Shown: in pieces, positions 53,433-64,000 of the stretch
Position numbering within the stretch: the stretch's first letter is position 1
Layout: every line of letters begins with the position of its first letter
Source of the DNA: Owenia fusiformis
Lineage: Eukaryota; Annelida; Polychaeta; Sabellida; Oweniidae
Direction: 5' to 3'
NCBI GenBank assembly: GCA_903813345.2
Contig: CAIIXF020000011.1
Location: 31,056,166-31,120,165 of the forward strand
DNA: 64,000 bases
The notes under the pieces: model-generated
What the model saw: only the letters and a program-made list of their open reading frames with translations
Told to the model about the DNA's origin: nothing
Databases searched by the model: none
Position numbers and translations under genes: made by a program

Positions 53433-56400
53433 ATGTCGTGGCCTGATGTAGTTTTGATTGTCATTGTGGCATCATTGCTTACACTGCCTGTACAGGGAGA
53501 TGAACTTAGTAAGAAGCCACGTTTGTAACACTACTTACATGACATATATATATGTACACTGATAAAATATGTACCTCTTCGTTGAACAGAGTAACCGATA
53601 CCAATTATTAAGTAAATTATATTTCATCGTCAAAAATTAGTAAAATAACTAAGCTTAAAGTAAAATAATTCTACCTTCTTTTGTTCAATATATTTTTGTG
53701 ATTGCACGCTTAAAGACTTTTGCAGGCAGAAATGATTGCAAATATGGATAAGACAATTGATTTAAATCATTTTTCTCTTTTCAGCCGCAACTCAAGTACG
53801 TCGATTGAGAGGTAAGGAATATTCCGTTTCGTTCAAAAGATGGCCTCGTATATACTTCAATATACTTCGTTATATTCAAACACAACAAATCATCATTCCA
53901 AAACCTCAATGATTCAATCAAACAAAAGTTAAACATTGCTATCAACCTAGATCGGCTTCCTTCCTATCGTCATCTTGTAGCTGTTCAGGACAGTCTTTAG
54001 AGTCTTTATAAACGAACGAAAGGTGTTCTAGTCATCATACTGTATCATTGTCGACGTTTCGAAATGGCTGCATGTCAGCATTAAATTGATTTTACACTTG
54101 ATATTTTCAGCATCATGTATCAAAATGTATTTTCAGCATTATGTGGCGAAAGTGGTTATACACTTGCTATTTTCAGCATTATGTGGCAAAGGTGGTTTTG
54201 CGAGTGATATATACGGCGATTGTTGTCACTTCTGGCATTGTGACGAAGCTGGTCAAGTCTATAAACAAGCTTGTCTTGGAGGTACAGTCTGGCACCCTGA
54301 GCTGTACGCATGCGTGCACTCGCGAGATTACAAGTCGTGCAATCAGACAGAATGTACTTGTAAGTTTGATTGAGTATTGTTTGGCGTTTCTTGAAAACTG
54401 CATGGTCAAATATAGACATTCTCTTGTAAATTGCCTAAATCTGAAAAATGGCTACTTCTATTTTTCTTATACTCTGTAAGTATAAAATCTTTCAAATAGC
54501 CATGCGTGTCGCGTTAAGCAATTAGGCTTAAAATGCTATGTAAAGGATAAAACATGAGCCATGGGTCTTAGGTGAAATAATAGCCAAATTATGGTCGATA
54601 GGCCCGAGGCTATCATTTTCTCCTAAGACCCGAGGCAAACTGTTTATCTAACCCAACACTGACTCTTATGAAAGGTAAATGGTCCATGATCTAATCCGGA
54701 ATATTTGATTTTTCTATTGTATCGACCGTTCAACTAGAGTGAGTTGATACATGTAAATGAGTGGGCTACAATTAGTTAAGCTTTAGTACACTGCGTGTAA
54801 CAGTGATTACAGGCGTTAGTTGCATTTGCGAATACAAGCTTAAATCAACGCTGGAGATGGCAACACAAATTAATTCATAGTAATACAATGAGAATGCAAA
54901 GTAATAAAATAAGAGTAAATGTACATTGGTATATTGTTCTTAAATGATGAAAACTACCAAACTGTCCTTTGTAATTTGTGCCACTCTGGTTTTTGATAGC
55001 TTGCCAAGTGTCCATTCTTTAAAAAATGAAAAAAAGAATGTACACTCCTTTTGATACAACTAAAGTTCATTCCATTGTCTTACTACCTAAGTGGGGCTTA
55101 ATAAGTTCTGTGAATGGTCCAACAATGATCCCCCAAAGTGCCCAAGTGAGACATCTGTGAAGGAAACATCGCGTGGGACCTTATCAGGCATCATCGGAAC
55201 AATAGATGATGGGGTACTATGTCGATTGGCAAGTCCATCTCTGCTTGCATCGATATGCTAAAAAAACATTATGAAAATGGAAATATTGTCCATACTAACT
55301 TCATTTGTTTATGTTAGCCCGCCAAATGGCTGTAGCTAAAAAAACATTATGAAAATGGAAATATTGTCCATACAAACTTCATTTGTTTATGTTAGCCCGC
55401 CAAATGGCTGTAGCTAGTTGTTTATTTTTTAATATAGTCACAGTAAAAATATTTTGAATTTCAGTGGATCTAGTTCTAGGAAAGTCATGTCCAGACAAGA
55501 CCCTCTTGAGTAGTTTAGGTAAGTACACAAAATAATAACCATTGGTACATAAAAAATAAGCATACGAATTAAGATTTCTTAATTTTTAGGTTTAAGTGGT
55601 TATATTATGAAGCAGACAGTAGCCTTCCTCGTCTTTTGATGAGATTTTTTCATTTCATTATCCCCAAATTTTTTTGAGGAATTAAAAAAACGAATTTCTG
55701 AATTCAAGTCTACTTTATGACTAGACACTTTCACTTTCATTTACCGTGTATACCGGTGTAAAAGGGTAGGAGGTCCTATCATATTATGGTCCTACTCTCC
55801 ATTGATTTATATGGTGACCTAAATACAACTCTTTCCCTTATCATCCTATACACAATCAGGCCCAGTAAGGGCCGTTTAGAAAGGGGACCATAATCCCCAG
55901 GAGACCATAATTTCTTTCACACCGGGCTTAAACCATTTTCTTCAATCTTTATCAGGCAAATGCTGTATAAACGGAGAAATATATACTGCACTCAATTCTA
56001 CCACATACAGATTTGACGCTTATGATGGGAATAACTCTTGTCCCACAGGCCAGGTATTCAGCTTGAACGACTGCGGTTGTATAGGAGATATACACGACGG
56101 TTTGTATTTATCGTTATTCAAAGAGTATTTTTTGAGTCACCCTGTACCTGAGATGAATGATGAGAAAAATGTGTTTTACTTTAATTTTGGAAATACAAAT
56201 TATGTTTCATATTAGAACATGGTATTCGTTGGAAATTAGGTTTTCTAATCTCAGAACTCACGAAATATTCCACAATATTCCACAAAATGGGCCAAAACTA
56301 CCCAACTGTCCGTACAGATAGACGTCGGTCAATATACAACCTATTTTAATGTCAAGCAAGTTGATACCAAAACTATCCGACAACCCGTGTAAACAGATTG

Positions 56401-59400
56401 CCGTCGGTCAATATACCGATTTAATGTCAAGCAAGTTGCAATTGTTACTTCTAGAAGAATGGAAAATAGTACGCAGTTAACAATACATATTACTTAATTC
56501 TATCTCCCCGATTGGACTACGTCTTAAAGCCTGTTCAAAGGGATTCTCATTTTCTTATACAAATTCAAACATAAAGAACAGACAGCCGGACAAACGGACA
56601 AACGGCAAGACAAGTGGGCAATAACAAAAGGTCATCCCATATGAGCTAATTAACATAATCCATACCTCATCTAACGTGAAAGATAAGTAGCCAAACCTTT
56701 GGAGGGGAATGTAACACATTGTGTAGAACTCTCCATGATATATGAAATATATACAGTACATCTGCATATGTTTGTTAATAGAGAACTGCTCAGGATGTTA
56801 CTACTGGCCATTTGCACTAGGTTTAATGGACTTCTTTTGTGACAATCAAGCGGTTACCAATGAAGGGGTGTATATCACAAATGGAGATGGTGCACGAGGC
56901 GCAAATGATAACAGTCTCACTTTAGGATATGCCTCGAGTCACATCAGTCTACCGAGGTAAATGTACCAACTGTTTATATATGTTCATTTGAAATTAGTCA
57001 AATACGATTGCAAGTGAATAATGTGAGAAGTTAATCTTTTTCTGGAAACTATAACTCGGATATTAAATTAAGCTCAATATCTTAAGTTTAAAGTAGGATT
57101 GTATTTATTAGTCAGTATTAAATGTAATTTTTATTCCTCAGTCAATGTAAACTGATGTGATTTGACATAATGATTACCAATGTAAGGATTTTTTAATATG
57201 TATCGACCATCATGTTTAGGTTATGCATACGTTCGTTTTTTTCTTATGTTTCTTTTTTAGATTCACCAACGGCTACTTTGGTAATATGTTCTCTATTTCT
57301 TTGTGGTTCAAAGACGAAGGAGGAAATGGTGGGAGTTTAATATCCAACGGTGGTTTTGGCGAAGCCGCTACAATACGACTTGAACTCCTGGATCCTATAC
57401 GCATCACTGGTGGTTTCTCGGCAGTTGATGGAAGCTATGATTTCCTAAATTATTTAGAAACGGTTGGTTGAGTAATTTAGAATTAAATAACGGTTATTTT
57501 ATTACATTTTAATTTAGAAGTGCCACAGGAGTCGGCAATACCGTACACAACAAGGAATTGATCCATCCAAGAGCAGAACCAAAAGGGAAACAAAACCCCC
57601 TTATCCCAAACAATCTCTTATAAAATAAAAGGGTACTGAACGGTAACAATTAGTTCAAAGTAAAAGTACTTCATCGGATAAAGTGCAGTGAATAAAAACT
57701 AAACAAGTGCATGAAAGAGGGCTAACAATTTGGTGGAGGAGGTAATTTCTTTTTGGTGATTGATACAGTGGATGGGGTCAAATTTTTATATTTGGTGTTT
57801 GATACAATGAAAGATTATACCAGGTGTTTAATATTGTAATACTATAAGGTTTTTGAGTGAGATTATAAATCAACTATGAACTATACTATGGAATGTTTTG
57901 CATTATGTTTATAGATTTCCGAATATTTTCCCTTGAATGGATTTTTGCGATGATTCCCTCAAGTCAAAGCACGTGCTATTAATATAACTAATTTGTTGCA
58001 ACTAGATATACAGTAGTTTATAATATCGTATCCTATACCATGACACGTTGAGTACTTACAGAAATGGATACCGTCATTTTAGGATAGCACATCTGGATGG
58101 CATGTTGTATCGCTCTCCTACAATAAAGGTTTGATAACGTTATGTCTGGACGGTGATATATACCATTACGAAGAACAAGGTAGGCGTTATTCAGATGTCT
58201 TCCATCATATCCACACATGAAATCCATTCTGTACGCTTTCACGTCCTTTTGATCCAAATTTCAATGAGAGTGATCATTCCTTATATGCTGTATTCCTCAT
58301 TTAGCTTTTTTAGTGACAATTCTTGAGTGACAACGACACTATAATTTCCAAGATCTAATCAAGGTTCATACAAGTTTAAACTGTTTAGTTATTATGAAAT
58401 TTAGATTCTCCAAGTAGATTTAATTATTGTTTCAGCCCCACTGGATGCATTCTCTTCTTTATTACTGGCCGAAGTTCAATTTCCAAATTTCAAAGACACT
58501 GTATTGAACATAATTCAACGTGCAGACAATACGCTTACTGATGTACAGGCAGACGTAGATACAACGCCCTATTTAGCAATTTTCAATGGTAAGACATCGT
58601 TTTGTTGCAAATTTTTACTTCTAAATAAATTTCTTGAAATGAGCTTAAGGGGACTAAGATACGAGTCACTATTTTACCATGCCTAGTTTTTAAAAGAAAT
58701 CAAACAGTTCTGGTTTAATCTTTTCAGGATAATCGTTTGATTTTAAAATTACTTTCAGAAAGGACGGGACAACCGACATCCCCCCACCACCAAACCCTGG
58801 CTACAGGCCTAAGTCCCTTCTTCTTTTCTGATGAATATCCACTCTCTACATCTTATATCTTATTCTTCTTTTATGAAACATAAGATTGTAAGGCAAACAT
58901 TAACATGATTTTTAAAACTTCCATTTCTATTACTTCCATAAGTTTACACTCGTTTTTAATTCCTTTGTTCAGCAATGTTCTCGGCATTAGAAACCTTAAG
59001 TGACGCTATCATGGACTTTGCAAGTGTCCAAGACTTAGCTTTGGGCGTTCAGGGGCGTTTGGAAAGTGATGTTGAACTTGACCTAATGGAACTACAGGTA
59101 ACGTGAACATTGTGTGATTTATACATACGAACCCAAACCCCTAAAAATTCTTGATAAAGTGTAGGACTTCGAGGGGGATATTATTCACTGCCATTCTAGT
59201 AGACAGCTTTTGTCAAGGGAGAGGGGTTCACTTTTCAATGAATTCACTTTGATATATCACATGAAAAATGCTCAGAATGGTGAAAAACTGCATGATTTTG
59301 AAAGATTTTTTGGCCGAGCCCCCCTGACTGTTTGTCTTGTTTTTAAAGATGATTTCATTTGGATTTGGTAATGCACGACATTTAAATAGAGGATACCATT

Positions 59401-62099
59401 TTTAAAAATGGTTGGGTGAACAATAAACACCTTTTTACCTCACATAGCTTTGAAAATATTCAACCTTTATTTTTTATTTATGATAAAAAAGTGAGATACT
59501 AAAATTATAATATTTCAATTTTCAATTAATTTCATAATAATATACCTTTCAAAATATGCCGCTAGACATCCAATGTGCACACTTTGCGGTGTAATAGAAA
59601 TCACATTTTTTTACTACATGTAGACTACATTTGAAAAGAAAGCACTTATATTTTGTTATATAACAATGGTATTTACAAATAATTAAAGATGGACGATGTA
59701 AAAAAAATATAGAAAATATACATTTAATTACAATTTAAAGAACATTATATACCTAAATTATTGTGTAGTATTACGGGCACACACTTTTTGAATAATCTCG
59801 TATTCATTTGTAGGAGTTGAAGACACTTTGTGGGAACTTTCTAAACACTTTAATGACATCCAGAAATGAAATCAGGTTCGTTTTTAAAAAAGAAAATAGT
59901 AATAGTTCAATTAGGCACGTATTAATAATATTGTACGTAAACTAATTCAAATATGTTTCTCGTCTTATCTTCAGATTGCTTAGTTTATACAATAAAATGT
60001 AATATCTGTAATATCACGTTTGTTCCTGTAGGGTCATTTTGTCATCCCTTGAGGAAGATGTCATAGATGATATTATGAATATACTGCTCAACGGAAATCA
60101 TCCCAATATGACACAGCTGGCAAAACTTCTGCATTGGGCTGAGGTATTAACAAGACAAGAGTTACCAAGGTATTTCAAACATTTTTGCAACTGAAATATT
60201 TTCTCGGATGTAGCGAACCAACGTTACTTGGAAGCTTGTTAAAGGGTAACGCATAACATTTTGCAAATTCAAGCGTGAAATGTTACGTCTTACAGCGTAT
60301 TTGACGATGTCGGGGTACATTCAACTTTAAAAATATGGTAGATCCCATCAAACTTTTTAAGGAAAAATAATTTCAGTGAAATGCGAATAAAAATACTTCA
60401 AAATGATATATAAAACACATAGTTAGCTTTTTAAATAAGGCAGAGATTAACGCTCAAAGCCCGTATTTCCCGAATTGTCCCCAGGTCCGTGCACGTCATA
60501 AATCGCATATAATATAATATATAATATTTTGCAAATTCACCACTCGTTGCATTGTTGGTGTTGCTTTCCGTTTAGTATTAAAGGGTACATAGGTTTAGGT
60601 CAATGTGTAAAGACGTCTACTCTGTCTCTTTTGAAGCATGTGCATTTGACAAATCAATTTCACCTTTTATTGGTGAAGTTTTAGGATCTTCTATTGATTT
60701 GCCTATCAATATAATATTAGTTTGATTTTGATTATAAAACATTATTGAAACAAAACATTTTGGACTAATGCAAGGATATATATTGGCTCATGTATGATGA
60801 TTATATAAATAACAAGATCTGGATTGTCATTCAAGAAAATTTATCAAAAATGAAATTAAGCTAACAAGAAATCATTATTACAGCATTGCATATGACGACA
60901 TGATGGCCGTAGCGGAGAACTACAAGGGTTTGGTTGATGTATTTGAGGATTTTGATGAATTACGAGAAGCCGGCCAAGTACAGTCTTTTCCGGATTGGTC
61001 TGATATCCTCGAAGCTGTAATAGACCATCATTCATATCCATGTGAGACTTGATTGACATTGGTATTCTTTTCATTATCTGAGATTGAAAAATTTGTCGCT
61101 GTAGGGATCAAGCTATTTTTTTCGGAAAATGTTAAGTGAACCAAACAATTTTTTACTCGAGCATTTCGTTATACCAAAGAACTGACCTACTCCATGCAAT
61201 TGGTATATCGATTCCTTTGCGGATAACCTACTCTTCATTTCATAACGCTAGGAGTTATTTAATTAAACGGCGATGGGCTATCTGTTTTCCTTTTTTCCTT
61301 TTTTACTTTTAATTTTAATGTTACAATATGGATACCTGATGGTGTTCTTATCATAACCCTATAGTATTAGTGAGACCTAGATTTATAGTGTCCTTTTATT
61401 TCCTTGTTACAAAAACCATGGTATATTTCCTTGTCCGCTATGGTGGATTTGTATTTCATGTTTGAACCTGATCCTCATTGCGGACAACATTTTGTCCAAA
61501 GATCAATAGAACGAAAAAGAAAACAAAGTAAAACATACAGAAGTTAATTTTGGATCTAGATGAAACCGACATAAAATCATACTTTAACTTTTAACTCCTG
61601 TGTGGTAGTAAATTACTGTTGTTTTTTGTTTGATTTCTCTTTTAGGGAATATACAGAATACCAAGGTGCCACTATCAATAGGTCTTGGATTCGTCGGTAT
61701 GGTAGATGAGGTACGTAGCTCTCAGTATTAACGACGATTATTTGTGGTAGACCAAACAATACAATTTGGGATAATTTAGGAGGGAATCTCTATAAAAACC
61801 ATGGAACTCAGTTGGACCTTGTGGTATAACAAACTAACAAGCACCAAAGTGTCAGGAATCGAAAGACTCTGGTATATGAGGATATTCCAGGGGGTATTAT
61901 TCGCCAGGTATCGCCTATTTCAATAAAACGTTTCCATTATTATCCATAATTGAGTTTGCCCAAGTCCTTACTGGAGATACGACATGTTCTATGTTGTTCT
62001 TTGTTTTAGCTCGTGGTATGTGACTTTGCTTGGACTGATGCCGAAATTGAATCCTACAAAGATATTGGTAGTATTCCAGACCCACCCGGTGGAAGATGA
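53433..62099 (+). CDS. Secreted chitin-binding (peritrophin-A type) and split LamG-like protein, 15 exons
   Basis: Exons: 53433-53508, 53785-53811, 54177-54359, 55465-55518, 55956-56099, 56782-56956, 57261-57462, 58083-58179, 58436-58588, 58973-59097, 59814-59875, 60032-60169, 60884-61041, 61646-61710, 62010-62099; total 1,749 nt, 582 aa. The signal peptide is 1-21 (MSWPDVVLIVIVASLLTLPV). A ChtBD2-like domain lies at about 35-92 (DCCHFWHC, GTVWHPELYACVH). A second Cys-rich module follows at 113-161. A LamG-like strand set runs about 164-320 (NMFSISLWFKDEGG, HVVSLSYNKGLITLCLDGD). Next comes a helical, charged segment of about 210 residues. Then the LamG closing strands appear (VPLSIGLGFVGMVDELVVCD, TDAEI) and the protein ends PDPPGGR. 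A role in binding chitin or glycans in matrix or mucus is inferred. Confidence 0.85.
54093..54200 (+). repeat. Repeated 3' splice site before the chitin-binding exon
   Basis: TATTTTCAGCATTATGTGGC occurs at 54128 and 54169, 40 bp apart, and a third, diverged copy (ACTTGATATTTTCAGCATCA) precedes them at about 54096. Each has a polypyrimidine tract, an AG and the first codons of the exon (ALCG). Only the last copy leaves the chitin-binding domain in frame; the 40-bp and 26-bp offsets shift the frame. Confidence 0.88.
55257..55412. repeat. 78-bp tandem duplication in intron 3 of the chitin-binding gene
   Basis: GCTAAAAAAACATTATGAAA starts at 55257 and again at 55335; the two 78-bp units differ by about one base. 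Confidence 0.95.
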
Positions 62100-62195
62100 C
62101 AACCATTATAGGCTACAATCGATGAAATCATTTTATTCAATCAAATATGCCGATATACTTGAATATCACTTGTACATGTATTGTCAACGTGTCTT

Positions 62196-62201
62196 AATAA
62201 A
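62196..62201 (+). terminator. Polyadenylation signal AATAAA for the chitin-binding/LamG gene
   Basis: AATAAA 97 bp after the TGA at 62097-62099, with T- and TG-containing sequence after it. Confidence 0.6.
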
Positions 62202-62808
62202 ATTAATTAAACTACTTGTATTGATAAAAATTAAACGTTTTGTATTGATAATTAGACTATAATTTAAAATCTTGAAAATGTTATTGCAACTCTTAGTACT
62301 AGTAAGACTCATTTAGAACAATTTAGAACGAAACTAATTGTCCTTATATAGAGCTTCATAATACATCCACTTGTGAAAATTCCCAGTCGTATGCCTTTCA
62401 AGTACAAATTACAAAGTAATCATTTTTCAAAATGTTGAAGTGAAAGTAATTAACATGAAAGCTGATGGTAATTGACGGATTAGCAACGGTGTATCTTCAC
62501 ATCTTGTGGTGCAATATCGGGATCATTGTATGTAAATATATCATCAATTGACCCGGATTACTTCATAATCGGAGAGAGGTAAGAAAAAAATATGTTGCTT
62601 ATGATCGAATTAAACATTGTTTGATCACTTGATACGTGATTCACGATTTGCTTTTTGAGTTTTTATTTGTAATGCGATTGGGCCTACTTGTTCGAATTCA
62701 AAATATATATGAAATGCACGAATCATAGAAAATAAAAAGTATGGACTTTTTGGCCCACCTTGTAGATTTGGTTAATTGTCTAATGTCGCCCTTTGTACTT
62801 TCTTAGGT
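62202..62808. other. Short intergenic spacer between tandem paralogues
   Basis: About 600 bp must hold the promoter of the downstream paralogue. No clear TATA box; TATATATG-type AT runs only. Confidence 0.4.
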
Positions 62809-63893
62809 ATGGGATCATTTGTGATATCTGTCGTTCTGCTGTTTATGCATACTTCTAGGTCCATAGCACAGGACGTTTCACTCAGTAAGTCCTAAGAATA
62901 TACCTTTCTGATCATGACTTTCAGTAGAATTCTAACGACTAGCATTCAGTAATTTGGTTTCCTGAAAAAATTGATTAATTTTAAATGGACATAGCATACG
63001 CATCTTCTTATCTATTAATTATAGTTTTTATTTTTTGTTTCAGCTGCTGTAGACAAAGAGATCTTGATAGGTTAGTTAGTTTTGTACTATTCAATTAATG
63101 TCTTTGAAGGATTAAAGGTGATATAAATTCAACTAATTCTGAAACATATTTTATCCTTAATTTGCTATGAAATGTAGTTTGTCCTTAATTATGCATGAAA
63201 TATAGTTGATCCTTTATGAAATGTATTTGATCCTTAATTTTCTTAAAAAAGCATCTTATCCTAATTTTTTTCTACACTGGAAGTCACATTCGGACCACTT
63301 GTTAAATTTTAAGCCTTTTAATAACTGTCAGTCAACATACGTACCTATTCACTACAATAATTCATTATATTTAGATCAGTGTGGAGACGCTGGGTTTTCT
63401 AGTGACGTCATATTGGATGACTGTTGTCATTTTTGGCACTGCGCAAATGATGGCAGCTTCCACCGGCAGTCATGCATGCCTGGAACTGTTTGGCATCCGG
63501 GATGGTGCACATGCGTGCATCCAAATGAATATCAACTATGTGATCCTGCTGAATGTGTAAGTAAGTAAATTGGACATAAAGAAAATGTCGTAGAACTAAC
63601 GGGAAATGATTCAATGAGAATGACAGTATCCTTCGCCTAGGCCTTTACAAACGAATGTGATTGTTTCAAGACTTAACCAATGGATATACCTTGATACGAT
63701 AAATATGAACCTTCAACAAGGAATATAAAAGAAAGCTCCCTTTCCAAGCGAAAGTAGAGACTGTGGATCCCACACTATTCTTAATTAATGATATAAACCA
63801 TTACATGTTATGTTATCGCGTGTATATATTATGTTTTAGTCGACATGGTAACATCAGAGCCGTGTCCTGATAAATCTGTATTGGCACAAGATG
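62809..63893 (+). CDS. Second chitin-binding protein gene, tandem paralogue, 3'-truncated by window
   Basis: Four exons are visible: 62809-62884, 63044-63070, 63375-63560, 63840-63893. Lengths are 76, 27, 186 and 54 nt, against 76, 27, 183 and 54 nt in the gene starting at 53433, with the same phase-1 introns. They encode a signal peptide (MGSFVISVVLLFMHTSRSIA), a short linker, a ChtBD2-like domain (CGDAGFSSD, DDCCHFWHC, GTVWHPGWCTCVH) and a linker with CPDKSVL, matching CPDKTLL in the first gene. The donor at 63561 is chosen over an overlapping GTAAGT at 63557 because it keeps phase 1. The rest, probably a LamG-like part, lies beyond the window. Confidence 0.88.
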
Positions 63894-64000
63894 GTAAGAT
63901 ACCTTTCCTATCACTGTCAGCTCTGTGACCTAATATATCAAGAAACGTATCATTTTCATTCAGTATTATATATAAATATTTTCTCTATTGTTATTGTTAC

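Overview
The window is eukaryotic nuclear DNA. It is AT-rich, has many short exons with GT/AG borders, carries metazoan-only domains and is full of small DNA transposons and minisatellites. The protein set (R3-type receptor tyrosine phosphatase, aminergic GPCR, CAP/ShK/EGF secreted protein, peritrophin-type chitin-binding plus LamG-like proteins) and the repeat style suggest a lophotrochozoan, most likely a bivalve mollusc. That taxonomic call is inference.

Layout. (1) 1-20.4 kb, + strand: the 3' part of a receptor protein tyrosine phosphatase gene. It has FN3 exons, a dibasic cleavage motif, one transmembrane helix and one complete catalytic domain; the 5' end lies outside the window. Seventeen exons join in frame to 830 codons plus stop. 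Its introns hold several minisatellites (31, 31, 38 and 32 bp units), two copies of a ~260-bp MITE, a 1.7-kb TIR element with an internal array of AGGTCA-type half-sites, and a 1.77-kb TA-flanked element whose empty site survives next to it. (2) 20.4-31.5 kb: intergenic and repeat-rich. It includes a 167-bp mariner-type MITE, a 2.33-kb PIF/Harbinger-type element with CTG target duplications and a transposase relic, foldback palindromes, a LINE reverse transcriptase relic and two inverted 15-bp arrays. (3) 31.7-32.8 kb, - strand: an intronless aminergic GPCR. (4) 35.1-36.2 kb, - strand: an intronless zinc-dependent medium-chain dehydrogenase. (5) 39.9-49.7 kb, + strand: a 12-exon secreted protein (CAP, EGF-like, ShK, mucin-like, ShK, Cys-rich tail; 619 aa). 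(6) 53.4-62.1 kb, + strand: a 15-exon secreted protein (582 aa) with a peritrophin-type chitin-binding domain and a LamG-like fold that appears split by a ~210-residue helical insert. (7) 62.8 kb to the window end, + strand: the start of a tandem paralogue of gene 6 with matching exon lengths and phases.

The secreted genes 5-7 would act in the extracellular matrix, mucus or shell/cuticle; no operon logic applies. The most unusual recurring signal is tandem duplication of exon-intron junctions. The phosphatase gene has a 5' splice site repeated 12 times at an exact 31-bp period. The CAP gene has a 3' splice site duplicated in frame (54 bp), and the chitin-binding gene has a 3' splice site present about three times.

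All gene models come from reading splice sites and reading frame by eye. The three spliced models each sum to a multiple of three without internal stops, which supports them, but no transcript evidence was available.
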